Part shown: positions 34,825 to 44,265 of the stretch, piece by piece
Numbering within the stretch: position 1 is the stretch's first letter
Layout of the letters: the number at the start of each line of letters is the position of its first letter
NCBI GenBank assembly: GCA_009908915.1
Contig: JAAAOJ010000048.1
Span: 1-64,000, forward strand
Length of the DNA stretch: 64,000 nucleotides
DNA from: Planctomycetota bacterium
GTDB lineage: Bacteria; Planctomycetota; Phycisphaerae; SM23-33
Direction: 5' to 3'
Position numbers and translations under genes: made by a program
The notes under the pieces: model-generated
The model's input: only the letters and a program-made list of their open reading frames with translations
Databases searched by the model: none
Told to the model about the DNA's origin: nothing

Positions 34825-35036
34825 CAGCCCGTTGCGAAAGCTATCGCTGCTGCGGTCGGGCCTCTTTCCTTGCGTGCGGGCCATCGACGCTCGAAACTCG
34901 GTCTTCGGTCTTCACCAACGAACGGACTGACCAACGAAGGAGTGAATGAATGAACCAATTCACCTGCATTTTGGCTCCTCGATGCTCGGCATAGCGTGTC
35001 GACTTCGCCGCGATCCATTTCCAAACGGACTGTTAG
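34825..35036. repeat. Dispersed inverted-end repeat, family 1, copy C (full length)
   Basis: The left end reads CAGCCCGTTGCGAAAGCTAT. It continues through the CGCTGCTGCGGTCGGGCCT block and the TGAATGAACCAATTCACCTG block. It ends CCATTTCCAAACGGACTGTT. These blocks are in the same order as in the copy at 63512-63672. The minus-strand AddA-like gene uses a TAA stop at 35033-35035, immediately at the repeat's right end. Confidence 0.7.
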
Positions 35037-38000
35037 GCGAAATGAACGTTGCAAAGACGCTCCTGGCGGCAGAGGTCGCAACGGGCCGAGCCGCATCGCG
35101 GGAACCGGCCGCTTCGTCGGGCGGCGATCAGCTGAGAGGCTACAAAGGCAAGACGCTGCTCGGCTTCGGCGAGGGCGGGCGCATCCAGTTCTACCACGGC
35201 GAGGTCTCCGGCTGGCAAGAAGTACAGCGACGCATCGGCCGGGGCGTCGGCTTCGCCGGTGAAGCGACGGACGGCGTGGGCGTAGATGAGCAACTGCAAG
35301 CGGTACGTGTCGAGCTTGGCCTTCGGGTCGCCGTGGACGCGGTCGGACTTGTAGTCAACGACGTGCCAAGCCCCGTCGGTCCGGTAGAGCAGATCGATCT
35401 GCCCACGAACCGTCGCAGGCCCGGCCGAGGCGACGAAATCCAACTCGCGGTGGACGGCATCGGCGCAGCGCAGCCACCCGGCGAGGTCGCTGTCGAGGAA
35501 TCGCTCGAGCATCGGTGCAAATTGTTTGGCGGCCGGTTCGATTGCTCGGGCGTTGTCGAGATCGAGGTCGGCTGCCGCCTGCCGCACAAGTGTTTCGGCC
35601 GACGCCGGCCTGTGGACGTCCAGCAGTTCCATGCAGCGATGCAGCAATGTGCCGAAGGTCATGGCGTCGAGCTCGGCCGCGTTGTCGTCCACCGCCGTGG
35701 CGTCCGGCGTTGTCGGAAGCCACGTCGGGCCGCGCAGCTCGTACCGCCAGCGGTAGAGTGCGGGGCAGGCCTCGAACTCTGCCAGGGCCGTCGCTGCCAG
35801 TTCGACGCTGCCGGTCTCCGGCGACAGTGGCCCGACGAGCGGCAGTTCTCCGTGGCCGCCTGTCGCATCGCCAAGCAACTCGCAAAGGGAGGCACCGTCG
35901 GTCGCGCGGCTCAGCAGCGTTGCACCCGGCGCGCTGTCCTGCGAGGCGTACGGCATCGCCGGCGGTGTTACCACACGTACAGCCGCCTCGTACTCGTCGT
36001 CGCTGCCGAGGGCGAGCGAGGCCTGCTCGCCGGGCGCCGCGACCGCCCCGCACAGATCAAGAATTCCGTCGAGCTGGTTGAGGAAGCAGTGCTGGCCTCC
36101 CCTGAACGGCCGACCCGCCTTGAGGCGATCGTTGTCGCCAACGAGTATCAGATAGTCGCGGTGACGCGTCAGAGCCACGTAGTACTGGCGAAGCGTCTCT
36201 CGCAGAATATCGCGGTTCTCCAGGGCCGAGGCGATCACGTGGCTTCGACCCTCCGCCGATTCGTCGACCGTATCGCCGTCGTCCTCTTCGTCACTCGCCT
36301 GGAGCGCCGTCGTCAGCCCCCAGTCAAGCCGGTACAGCGTGCGGCGGCGGTGGCCGCGCGGCCTGAAGTTCAGGTCCGGGGCGACCACGACGGGAAACTC
36401 CAGACCCTTGGCCTTATGGATCGTCATCAGGCGGACGACGTTGTCGGCCTCGCCGCTGGTGTTGGCCTGCTCGTAGCGTTCGCTGTTGAGCGTGAAATCG
36501 TCCATCTGCTCGATGAAGTGTGCCAGGGAGATCTGTCCGTCGGCGGCCCGGGCCTGCGTGTGAAGCTGACGGACGTTGCCCGCCATTCGCTTGCCCTTCC
36601 ACTGCGCCAGGAGCACGGCCTCGTAGCCCGTTGCGACCAGCAGGCGATCGACGATCTCGCTGATCGGCAGGGCGTCCTTCACGCGCCCCAGGCTTCGCAG
36701 CAGATCAACAGTCGACGCCACAGCGCCGCGTTGGCTGTCGGTCAGCCGCTCGGCCAGCAGTTCGACATCCAGCGCCGGCAAGTACGGGCGAGTGTGCGTG
36801 GCGGCGATGTGCATCAGGGCGTTGTCATCGAGGCCGACCATCATGCTTCGCAACAGGCCGAAGAAGGCGATGTCGTTACGCGGGTTGTCGATGACACGCA
36901 GGGCATTGAGGATGTCGAAGACTTCCTGTTGCCGGAAGAAGCCGCTGCCGGCCACCACGTAGTAGTCGATGTTCCGCTTCCCCAGTTCGCGCTCGTAGTG
37001 ACCGCTGACCGGCATGCGCGACAACAGGATGGCGATGTCGCGCGGCTCGACTGGCCGCCAAGCGTCCAGGTCGCCGTCCCAGACCGGCCGTTTGGCCTCG
37101 ATCATTGTCTTGATCTGCTCGGCGGCGACGGACGCCTGGCGGGCGTTGCTGTCTCGCGTTTCGTCCGGGTGGGCAAGCAGGATCTCGACCGTCGGTGCGG
37201 GCGGGCTGTCCTGTCGATGGGCCTCGATGGGCGAGTAGTCCTCGCCGAGCAAGCGGCCAAAGACGTGATTCACGAAGGCCACGCCGCCGGCGTGCGTGCG
37301 GAAGGAGGTCGCCAGGTCGATCTGCCGGTCCTTGCCGAGTTCGTCGCAGAGGCCGGCAAAGATCTCGACCTGCGCCCCGCGGAAACGGTAGATGCTTTGC
37401 TTGGCGTCGCCGACAAGGAAGAGCTTGCCGTCCTCGATGCCTGCGATCTCGCCGTCGCCGCCCAGCAGTCCCAGCAGCAGGCCGACCTGCGTCGCATCGG
37501 TGTCCTGGGCCTCGTCGATGAGCAGTTGCCCGATGCCCCGGCCGATTCTCGCGGCTAGCGCGGGCGAAGTGGCCAGCAGGTCTCGCGTGGCGACGATCAG
37601 GTCGGAGAAGTCGACCAGGCCGCTCGCTCGTTTCTCCTCGGCGTAGCGGTCGCGGGCATCGCGCGCCAGTCGCACCAGCACGGCCAGGACCTCCGCGGCC
37701 CGGGTGTCGTGGTCGTTCAGCGGCGGGGCGACGATCAGCTCATCGGCAATGGTGGCGGCCACGGCCTTCATGGCATCGCGGACGTCCTTGGCGTTAACGC
37801 CCCAGGCCTTCTTGCGGCCGGCAGTCCCCGGCTTCACCTCAGAGAGAACCGCGACGGCCTCGTCGGCGTCGGCGAATCCGCTTTGACGCAGGTGCCGGGC
37901 GGCGGCGAGGACGGCCTCGTAGTGCGGCAACAGCGTATCGGTCGGGTCGCAGCATTCGTAGGCGGCCAGGGCATCGATAGCGTCCGCGAACTCGACACTG

Positions 38001-38674
38001 TCCGCGATGCGCTGCTCGGCCTGCTGGCGGGCGTCGTCGAGCGCCACCTGCCAGCGCTGCAGCGTCTGCGACGGCTCAAACGGCGCGTCGAGATCGATGC
38101 GTTCGCGCGTGCCGACGAGCTGCCGCACCTCGTCGACCAGCGCGCTGAAGCCTACGCCGGCCAGCAGGCTCGCGACGTCGGCATCGCCGTCCTCTACGGC
38201 GGCGAGGACGGCCTGTTCGGCGGCGTCGGTAAGCATGCGCTGCGTGACGATCTGCTCGGCGGCGACGCTGAAATCCGGGTCGAGGCCGGCCTCGATGGCG
38301 TGGCCGCGAAGCAGCGCCGCACAGAAGCTGTGAATCGTGGAGATGCGGGCATCGGGCAGCGCCTCGATGAACTGTAGCAGCAGACGGCGGTCCACCTCGG
38401 ACTCGGCTGCGGCCAGCCTCGCGCGGAGGAAGCGTCGAATGCGTTGGCGCATTTCAGTGGCGGCCTTGTCGGTGAACGTCAGGGCGACCAGGGCCGCCAG
38501 CGGATTCTCGACCCGCCCGTCGACGATCGCCTGCATGAGCAGTTCGGTGAACCGCCGTGCCAGCACGAACGTCTTGCCACAGCCGGCCCCGCTGAGCAAG
38601 GCGACGTTTCGCGTCAGGCTGGCCGGGCCGGTCGCCTGCTGCTGGGCGTCGGTGAGTTTCACGGCGTCGCTCAT
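35033..38674 (-). CDS. addA: AddA-like UvrD/Rep helicase with PD-(D/E)XK nuclease and Cys cluster
   Basis: A 1213-residue superfamily 1A helicase-nuclease for double-strand break resection. Walker A is GAGCGKT (Lys34). The Walker B region is LLIDEAQDTDATQVGLL. Motifs DLATSFRTHAGGV and LMTIHKAKGLEFPVVVAPDL are motifs IV and V/VI-like. A RecB/AddA nuclease lies at the C-terminus (HVVDYKSDR, Asp1107 and Lys1109). Cys970 (FEACPALYRWRY) with Cys1199-x2-Cys1202-x5-Cys1208 at the very end reproduces the iron-sulfur ligand pattern that B. subtilis AddB, not AddA, carries. It overlaps the AddB-like gene by ATGA, so they are translationally coupled. The TAA stop lies at the end of repeat copy C. Confidence 0.9.
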   Translation of the reverse strand: MSDAVKLTDAQQQATGPASLTRNVALLSGAGCGKTFVLARRFTELLMQAIVDGRVENPLAALVALTFTDKAATEMRQRIRRFLRARLAAAESEVDRRLLLQFIEALPDARISTIHSFCAALLRGHAIEAGLDPDFSVAAEQIVTQRMLTDAAEQAVLAAVEDGDADVASLLAGVGFSALVDEVRQLVGTRERIDLDAPFEPSQTLQRWQVALDDARQQAEQRIADSVEFADAIDALAAYECCDPTDTLLPHYEAVLAAARHLRQSGFADADEAVAVLSEVKPGTAGRKKAWGVNAKDVRDAMKAVAATIADELIVAPPLNDHDTRAAEVLAVLVRLARDARDRYAEEKRASGLVDFSDLIVATRDLLATSPALAARIGRGIGQLLIDEAQDTDATQVGLLLGLLGGDGEIAGIEDGKLFLVGDAKQSIYRFRGAQVEIFAGLCDELGKDRQIDLATSFRTHAGGVAFVNHVFGRLLGEDYSPIEAHRQDSPPAPTVEILLAHPDETRDSNARQASVAAEQIKTMIEAKRPVWDGDLDAWRPVEPRDIAILLSRMPVSGHYERELGKRNIDYYVVAGSGFFRQQEVFDILNALRVIDNPRNDIAFFGLLRSMMVGLDDNALMHIAATHTRPYLPALDVELLAERLTDSQRGAVASTVDLLRSLGRVKDALPISEIVDRLLVATGYEAVLLAQWKGKRMAGNVRQLHTQARAADGQISLAHFIEQMDDFTLNSERYEQANTSGEADNVVRLMTIHKAKGLEFPVVVAPDLNFRPRGHRRRTLYRLDWGLTTALQASDEEDDGDTVDESAEGRSHVIASALENRDILRETLRQYYVALTRHRDYLILVGDNDRLKAGRPFRGGQHCFLNQLDGILDLCGAVAAPGEQASLALGSDDEYEAAVRVVTPPAMPYASQDSAPGATLLSRATDGASLCELLGDATGGHGELPLVGPLSPETGSVELAATALAEFEACPALYRWRYELRGPTWLPTTPDATAVDDNAAELDAMTFGTLLHRCMELLDVHRPASAETLVRQAAADLDLDNARAIEPAAKQFAPMLERFLDSDLAGWLRCADAVHRELDFVASAGPATVRGQIDLLYRTDGAWHVVDYKSDRVHGDPKAKLDTYRLQLLIYAHAVRRFTGEADAPADASLYFLPAGDLAVVELDAPALAEAEQRLAFVASQLIAARRSGRFPRCGSARCDLCRQERLCNVHFA

Positions 38675-41600
38675 GACGTGCCTTCCTTGACCTCTGCCCG
38701 CGCCGGCGAGTAATGGTCGGCTTCGCGGAAATCATCGTAGCGGGCCGTCTCTGGGTGCGGCAGGAGATCGAATCGGCCGGCCCGCATGGCCTCGACGAAT
38801 TCGCCGATGCGGTCCATCGCAAGCTGGTACTGCTCGTCGAAGGCCGGGTTTGCCGCGAGTGTCTTTCGCGCCAGCCGCATGGCCGCGAAGTACGCCTGCG
38901 GCGCCTCGGCCGTCACACCATGGAACGCTCCGCCGAGACAGGGCTCGCCGGTGGGCTTGAGGGTGCGGACGGCGGCGGCGTAGAGCGGCATCTGGACGTT
39001 GGTGCCGTCGAGGGCCTCGTCGGCTTTGGGCAGTGCGCCGGTCTTGTAGTCGATCACGAGCAGGCCGGTCAGGTCGCCGAAATGCACGCGATCGATACGG
39101 TCGATCTTCCCCGCGAGCTGAATCGGACCGGCGGAGGTCTCGACGGTCACCGCCTCGGCCGTGCTGGCCGGATCGCACAGGTCGCCGCCGCGTCCGGCCC
39201 CGCCGAAGGCCAGTTCGACGTGCAGACACTCCGCCTGAAGATTGTAGCGGTCCTCGCGTTCGGCCTGCAGGTAGCCCAAGGCGTCGGCGCGGAGCTGCTG
39301 CCGCTGGATGTCCCACAGCGCGGGGTAGGGGGGCTCGGCCGCCTCGATACGGCTGCACTCGGCCTCGAACGCCGCATCGAGGGCCGCCGTGACCGTTGCC
39401 TCGTCCAGTTGCCACAGTCGCAGCGGTCGGCCGTGCGTCTCGGCCAGCCGGCGATACACGCGGTAGAGCAGGTTGTGCGTGAACAGGCCTCGGGCGACCG
39501 GTTCGAGCTGGCGCTGCGGCTGGACGAGCGGCTCGAGGCGGCAGATGTACCGCCCGAAGTAATGCCACCCGCACTGTCCGAACGTACTGAGCCGGCTGGC
39601 CGAAAACTCCACGTCCTGCGGGTAGCGGCGAGCCAGTGTCGCCAGCAGCGACGGATCGTCGAGCCGCCCGTCGAATTCGTTGCACGGCCCGCGCCGCCAG
39701 CGGCGATGGCCGGCCCAGATGCCCATGCATACTCGCCGCAGGACCTCCGGCCGGCTGTATCGCGCCCAGGCCAGCGCGCCGGGGTTTGGCTCGGCGTCCG
39801 GGCTGAACTGCCCGGCCAGGCCGGCGGCCAGGGCGTCGCGCGGCGAGGCGATCTCATCGGCCGGAGGGATTAGCGCGCCCGGCGGAATGCGGTGGAACGC
39901 GCTGTCGTGCGCCCGCAACGCGTCCATGCCACCGAGACACTCGACGGCCGCTTCCAGGAACGGTCCCGCTCGGGCGGCCGCGGCGCCCGTGTCGGCGGCC
40001 GGATAGCTGAAGGTGATCGACGCCTCGGCTCGCGTTACGGCGAGGTAGAACAGCAGCATCTCGCGAGCGGTGAGGTCGCTGCGCCGGTCGAGGGCGATGC
40101 CGCGGTCGATCCATTCGCGCCGGTCGGCTTCACCGAGCAGGGCGTGCTCGCGGAAGCTCGGTGGGAACTGGCCCTCGCTGCAGCCGAGCAGAAACACGTG
40201 CTGCCACCGCAGGCCGCGCGCGTCGAGTACGCTGAGGACGTCGACGAGCGATTCGTCTCGCGGCGGCGGCAGCGCGACCTGCCGCAGGGCCTCCCGCAGC
40301 AGTGCAGGATCGTCCGGCCAACTGTCGTCGTCGAGGACGGCCTCAAGCCGATCGAGCGCACGCAGATCTCGCGCGACGGTCTCTGCCTCGCCGCTTCGGC
40401 AGACGGCGGAACGCATCTGCAACGCATCGAGCAACCGTGGCAGCCGCTGGGTCGGCGGCTCGTCCGGCCGGGCGACGCACTCGAAAAGCGCATCGAGCAT
40501 GTCCGCAGCCGCCCGCAGATCGTCCTCGGTTGCCTGCAGTGGCCCGAGTTCGCCCGCGACGGCCTCGTCGTCGGCGATGTCCGCGTTCTGGCCGATGCGG
40601 CGGGCCAGGCGCTCGGCGGCGTGGCGATAGCAGATTCGACCGGCGTAGACGTTGCCCTCACGGATCATCATGTCCGCGACGGCGACGGTGCGGTCGTCGT
40701 ATCGGCCGAGGGCGGCCGGCTGGAAATAGCTGTTCTTGATGACCGCCAGGACGTTGTGGCCGGCGAAGTCGCTGTCCGGCAGTTCGGCGGCGGCCAGGAG
40801 GAACCGCACGGGCGGCAGGGCGGCAAGCGGCTTGGAGGCCGGGGCGATGGGGATGTCGCACTCGCGGAAGGCGCGCTCGATGGCGGGGCGGTAGGCGTCC
40901 GGCGTGCGGGCGAGGACGGCGATGCTCCCGACGGGGGCGCCGGCCACGAGCAGTCGCTTGACGCGGCGGGCGACGGCGGCGGCTTCGGCGTCGATGGACG
41001 CCGCCTCGATGACGGCCAGACCGTCCGGCTCGGCGGGCTCGGTCGAATCGTAGCGGAAGACCTGCGCGGCCATCGCGGCGGGTCCGCCGCGGGGGACGTC
41101 TGCAGGCGGCAAGGCGATGTCCTGCAGCGCAGGGTCGAAAGCCGCCCGGAGAATCGTTCGCGTCCGGGCCGTCCACTGCCACATGCGATCCCGCCCGTCG
41201 TCCGCCCAGGGCAAGGTGATCAGCAGCGTTTCGATCCGGCCGGCCAGGGCGGCGAGAATTTGCAACTGCGTCGGCGTAAAATCGGTAAAGCCGTCGACCA
41301 CCAGCGCCCGCATACCGGCCAGGCCCAATGCGTCGACGGGCGCGTCCGGGCGGGCGGCGAGCGCATCGCGCACCTGCCAGAGCTGTCCGGCGGCGTCGTA
41401 GCGATCGTGCGCCTGGAGGTGCTGTTGATACTGTCGATAGACGGCCAGGAGGTCATGGGTCTTTCCGTGTGCCGAGGCCAGTGCCGTGTCGAGGTCGGCC
41501 GGGTCGGCGGCGGCGCGTTTCAGTTCGCTGATGGCCCGTGCGAGGCTGGCGACCAGGCCCGGCGTGTCGGCGACGGCGTGAAACGCCTTCAGCTGGCGTT

Positions 41601-41982
41601 TGCGGTGAAGGTCGGCGACGACGCGCTGCAGCAGGAGGTGTCGCCGCAGTGGATCGATAAACACCGGAGCCGGGCCGTCGGAGGTGGCGGCAAGGATGCG
41701 CTCGGCCAGCGCGCGGAAGCTGAGGACCGGCGGGGCGACCAGTACGCCGTCGGGACTCCGTTGCAGCAGTTTGCGGCGGAGGTCGGCGGCTGTCGGGGCG
41801 TTGGGTGCCAGGAGCCAACCGTTCGGCTGGGCGGCTTCGTCGCGGTAGTGTTCAACCACGGCCAGGGCGGTGGAGGTCTTGCCGCAGCCGGCCGGACCGG
41901 TCAGAAGGCAGGGCGCCGGCGCTGCCGCGAGCACCCGGTGAAGTACCGGATTGTCCGTCCCCGTGCGATCCATCGAGTTCAT
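38671..41982 (-). CDS. addB: AddB-like helicase/nuclease subunit
   Basis: An 1103-residue partner of the AddA-like protein. A P-loop CLLTGPAGCGKTSTALAVVE lies close to the N-terminus, as in AddB, where the helicase fold is largely structural. A PD-(D/E)XK nuclease is near the C-terminus (LLVIDYKTGALPKADE). QRQLEPVARGLFTHNLLYRV resembles the conserved region before it. FGQCGWHYFGRYICRLEPL gives a possible first cysteine, but the triple-Cys ending of B. subtilis AddB is absent, so this subunit probably has no iron-sulfur cluster. ATG 41982 is preferred over the upstream extension to 42042. The pair would process DNA ends for RecA loading. The uppP gene lies 110 nt upstream on the same strand. 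Confidence 0.82.
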   Translation of the reverse strand: MNSMDRTGTDNPVLHRVLAAAPAPCLLTGPAGCGKTSTALAVVEHYRDEAAQPNGWLLAPNAPTAADLRRKLLQRSPDGVLVAPPVLSFRALAERILAATSDGPAPVFIDPLRRHLLLQRVVADLHRKRQLKAFHAVADTPGLVASLARAISELKRAAADPADLDTALASAHGKTHDLLAVYRQYQQHLQAHDRYDAAGQLWQVRDALAARPDAPVDALGLAGMRALVVDGFTDFTPTQLQILAALAGRIETLLITLPWADDGRDRMWQWTARTRTILRAAFDPALQDIALPPADVPRGGPAAMAAQVFRYDSTEPAEPDGLAVIEAASIDAEAAAVARRVKRLLVAGAPVGSIAVLARTPDAYRPAIERAFRECDIPIAPASKPLAALPPVRFLLAAAELPDSDFAGHNVLAVIKNSYFQPAALGRYDDRTVAVADMMIREGNVYAGRICYRHAAERLARRIGQNADIADDEAVAGELGPLQATEDDLRAAADMLDALFECVARPDEPPTQRLPRLLDALQMRSAVCRSGEAETVARDLRALDRLEAVLDDDSWPDDPALLREALRQVALPPPRDESLVDVLSVLDARGLRWQHVFLLGCSEGQFPPSFREHALLGEADRREWIDRGIALDRRSDLTAREMLLFYLAVTRAEASITFSYPAADTGAAAARAGPFLEAAVECLGGMDALRAHDSAFHRIPPGALIPPADEIASPRDALAAGLAGQFSPDAEPNPGALAWARYSRPEVLRRVCMGIWAGHRRWRRGPCNEFDGRLDDPSLLATLARRYPQDVEFSASRLSTFGQCGWHYFGRYICRLEPLVQPQRQLEPVARGLFTHNLLYRVYRRLAETHGRPLRLWQLDEATVTAALDAAFEAECSRIEAAEPPYPALWDIQRQQLRADALGYLQAEREDRYNLQAECLHVELAFGGAGRGGDLCDPASTAEAVTVETSAGPIQLAGKIDRIDRVHFGDLTGLLVIDYKTGALPKADEALDGTNVQMPLYAAAVRTLKPTGEPCLGGAFHGVTAEAPQAYFAAMRLARKTLAANPAFDEQYQLAMDRIGEFVEAMRAGRFDLLPHPETARYDDFREADHYSPARAEVKEGTS

Positions 41983-42092
41983 GATACCCCTACGGCGGTC
42001 GAGATGGAAGCTGAAGGGGCGTCGGAAAGACAGGTGCGTCATCGACGACTCGCCACAGGCTAGGGATACCCATGCATTGGCGGAGATGGACG

Positions 42093-43088
42093 TCAGTTCA
42101 GCCAGCCGGCGAAATAGGCCAGAACAAGCGCGCCGAGGATGATGCGGTAGATGCCGAACGGCAGCATGCCGCGTTTAGTCAACCACGCGACGAAGGCCTT
42201 GACGGCGATGGCGGCCGCGAGGCCGCTGACGATGACGCCTACCGCCAGCGTCAGGGGTCCGCAGGCCTCCATCAGCGGGCCGTACTCGCGCAGCAGGGCG
42301 TAGACGGTCGCGCCACCGAGCGTCGGGAGGGCCAGCAGGAAGCTGAACTCGGCGGCCGTAACGAGGTTCAGTCCGACGATCAGGCCGGCGAGAATTGTCA
42401 CCATGCTGCGCGACGTGCCGGGCCACATGGCCAGGCACTGGGCGAGGCCGATGACCAGTGCCTGCCACAGGCGAATGCGGTCGAGCTTTGTGACGCGTTT
42501 GACGTTCGGCCGACGCCGCCAGACCAGATGCTCGATGATGATCATCAGCACGCCGCCGACGATCAACGCACCGGCGACCGTATACGGGCTGAACAGGTGG
42601 GCGGTGATGAGGTCGTGGAACGCCAGGCCGAAAACGACGGCCGGCAGGAATGCCAGGATGATGCAGATCAGCAGGTGTCGCCCGACCGGATCCCGTCCGA
42701 TCGCGCCGAGGGCCATCCGCCCGACCTGTCTACGATACAGGCCGACCACCGCGAGGATCGCACCGATCTGGATGACGACCTCGAACGCGTCGATCGCCGG
42801 GTTCTTGACGATTGTCGGCCCCAGGGGGCCGGAGGCGTTCGACCGCGTCGAGAGGCCCATGGAGTGACTGGCGAGGATGAGGTGTCCGGTGGAACTGACG
42901 GGTAGATACTCGGCGAGGCCCTCGACCACCCCAAGGACGATTGCCTGCGGCAGGGAGATGTCATCCGGCACGTCGTCCCGGGAGGCGGGCGGCTCGGTCG
43001 GTTCGCTCGCGGGCTGTTGAGCCGGCGCGGCAACCGTCGCCAAGGCCACCAGGCAGACGAGACTCAACTGGCGAAGAAACGCGTGCAT
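42093..43088 (-). CDS. uppP: Undecaprenyl-diphosphatase (BacA type)
   Basis: Dephosphorylates undecaprenyl pyrophosphate so that the lipid carrier can be reused in peptidoglycan and polysaccharide synthesis. The 331-residue membrane protein has both family motifs: EGLAEYLPVSSTGHLILA (E-x3-E and the SSTGH active-site loop) and PGTSRSMVTI. At least seven hydrophobic helices are visible. Unlike most UppP proteins it has about 45 residues before the first family helix, with an N-terminal hydrophobic stretch that may act as a signal (LVCLVALATVAAPAQQ). The ATG at 43088 lies 25 nt inside the pgpA gene, so translation is coupled. Confidence 0.93.
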   Translation of the reverse strand: MHAFLRQLSLVCLVALATVAAPAQQPASEPTEPPASRDDVPDDISLPQAIVLGVVEGLAEYLPVSSTGHLILASHSMGLSTRSNASGPLGPTIVKNPAIDAFEVVIQIGAILAVVGLYRRQVGRMALGAIGRDPVGRHLLICIILAFLPAVVFGLAFHDLITAHLFSPYTVAGALIVGGVLMIIIEHLVWRRRPNVKRVTKLDRIRLWQALVIGLAQCLAMWPGTSRSMVTILAGLIVGLNLVTAAEFSFLLALPTLGGATVYALLREYGPLMEACGPLTLAVGVIVSGLAAAIAVKAFVAWLTKRGMLPFGIYRIILGALVLAYFAGWLN

Positions 43089-43585
43089 ATGGCTCCGAAG
43101 GCCCCGAAGCGGACGAGGCATTGCAGAAAGACGTTCGCGTAGATGCCGGCCATCAGGTCGTCGGCGGCCACGCCCCAGCCGCTCGGCAGCGCTTCGAGCA
43201 TGCGGGCCGGCGGGGGCTTGAGGATGTCGAAAAACCGGAACAGCAGGAAGCCCGCCGCGACGGTCACCAGGCGTGTCTGAACGTCCGTGCCGACAGGCAC
43301 GGCCACCAGCGTCAGCGCCTGGCCGGCGAATTCATCCAGGGTGCAGTGACCCGGGTCCTTGCGGCCGAAGTGGCTCTCAGTCCACCCGCCGAGGCTGACG
43401 CAACCGACCATGGCCAGGCCGGTGATGATCAGCAGGGCGATTGTCAGTTGCCACGGGTCCGTACCGACCAGCCAGCACTGCAGCAGAACCCACAGGCAGA
43501 CGACGGCCGATCCCCACGTGCCGGGCGCGCCGGGCAGGTATCCGGTGCCCAGGCCGGTGATGATGACCTTGCGGAGAACACTCAT
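43064..43585 (-). CDS. pgpA: Phosphatidylglycerophosphatase A
   Basis: Removes the phosphate from phosphatidylglycerophosphate, giving phosphatidylglycerol. The 173-residue membrane protein shows the PgpA motifs in order: GTGYLPGAPGTWGSA, LDEFAGQALTLV, FRFFDILKPPPA and GWGVAADDLMAGIYANV. The conserved aspartates of the last three motifs hold the catalytic metal. The start ATG at 43585 overlaps the pgsA stop by 4 nt; the longer frame to 43936 is the pgsA shadow. It acts directly after PgsA and before Cls. Confidence 0.94.
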   Translation of the reverse strand: MSVLRKVIITGLGTGYLPGAPGTWGSAVVCLWVLLQCWLVGTDPWQLTIALLIITGLAMVGCVSLGGWTESHFGRKDPGHCTLDEFAGQALTLVAVPVGTDVQTRLVTVAAGFLLFRFFDILKPPPARMLEALPSGWGVAADDLMAGIYANVFLQCLVRFGAFGAICTRFFAS

Positions 43586-44259
43586 GTGTCCTCGCCTGCC
43601 CGCGGGGGCGGTTCGTCGTCGCGGTCGGCCAGCAAGTGGCGGGCATGGTAAACGTAGACCACGCCGCTGAGCACGGTCATCAGTACGCACGCCCAGACGC
43701 TCAGGGCCAGCACCCACCAGTTCCAGGCCGTCTCCGGCAGCCATGCGCCGGTGAACAGGATCGCGCCGATGGCGATGGACTGGCTGAACATCTTGAGCTT
43801 GCCCAGCGGGGTGGCCGGAAACGGCTTGCCCATGGTCTCGCTGAAGCCCCGCAGGGCGGAGACGATGAATTCCCTCGCGAGAATGACGACCACCATCCAG
43901 GGGCGAACCGCCGAGGCCATCTGGCCGACCAACCACGGGGGGACGCCGCCGGGAATCTGCTCGGGGGGGACGCGCAGGACGAAATCAGGCCCGGCCAGCA
44001 TGGCAAAGGCACCGACGACCAGGACCTTGTCGACAATCGGGTCGGCGATGCGGCCGAATGCCGAGACCTCGTTGCGACTCCGCGCGAGGTAGCCGTCGAG
44101 GATGTCACTGAGCCCGGCCAGAACGTACAGCACAAAGGCCGTCCCGAGCAGCGCGTGCTCGCACATGCCGCCCGGCTGATAGGCGCCGAGGACGCCGAAA
44201 AAAGCGGCGGACATGAATATCCGTCCGACCGTCACCTGGTTGGCAAGCGTCCAGTTCAC
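43582..44259 (-). CDS. pgsA: CDP-diacylglycerol-glycerol-3-phosphate 3-phosphatidyltransferase
   Basis: Makes phosphatidylglycerophosphate from CDP-diacylglycerol and glycerol-3-phosphate at the inner membrane. The 225-residue protein begins NWTLANQVTVGRIFMSAAFF, the usual start of the family. It carries the CDP-alcohol phosphatidyltransferase signature D-G-x2-A-R-x8-G-x3-D-x3-D in SDILDGYLARSRNEVSAFGR followed by IADPIVDK. Five to six hydrophobic helices follow. It lies 6 nt after the sulfatase stop and overlaps pgpA by 4 nt. Confidence 0.94.
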   Translation of the reverse strand: MNWTLANQVTVGRIFMSAAFFGVLGAYQPGGMCEHALLGTAFVLYVLAGLSDILDGYLARSRNEVSAFGRIADPIVDKVLVVGAFAMLAGPDFVLRVPPEQIPGGVPPWLVGQMASAVRPWMVVVILAREFIVSALRGFSETMGKPFPATPLGKLKMFSQSIAIGAILFTGAWLPETAWNWWVLALSVWACVLMTVLSGVVYVYHARHLLADRDDEPPPRAGEDT

Positions 44260-44265
44260 GATTCG

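Noticed and set aside
34946..37558. 870-residue plus-strand open frame
   Set aside because: It lies opposite the AddA-like gene, has no recognisable motifs and is a typical high-GC shadow frame. The same holds for long frames at 39892-42063, 44320-46653 and 54475-57771.
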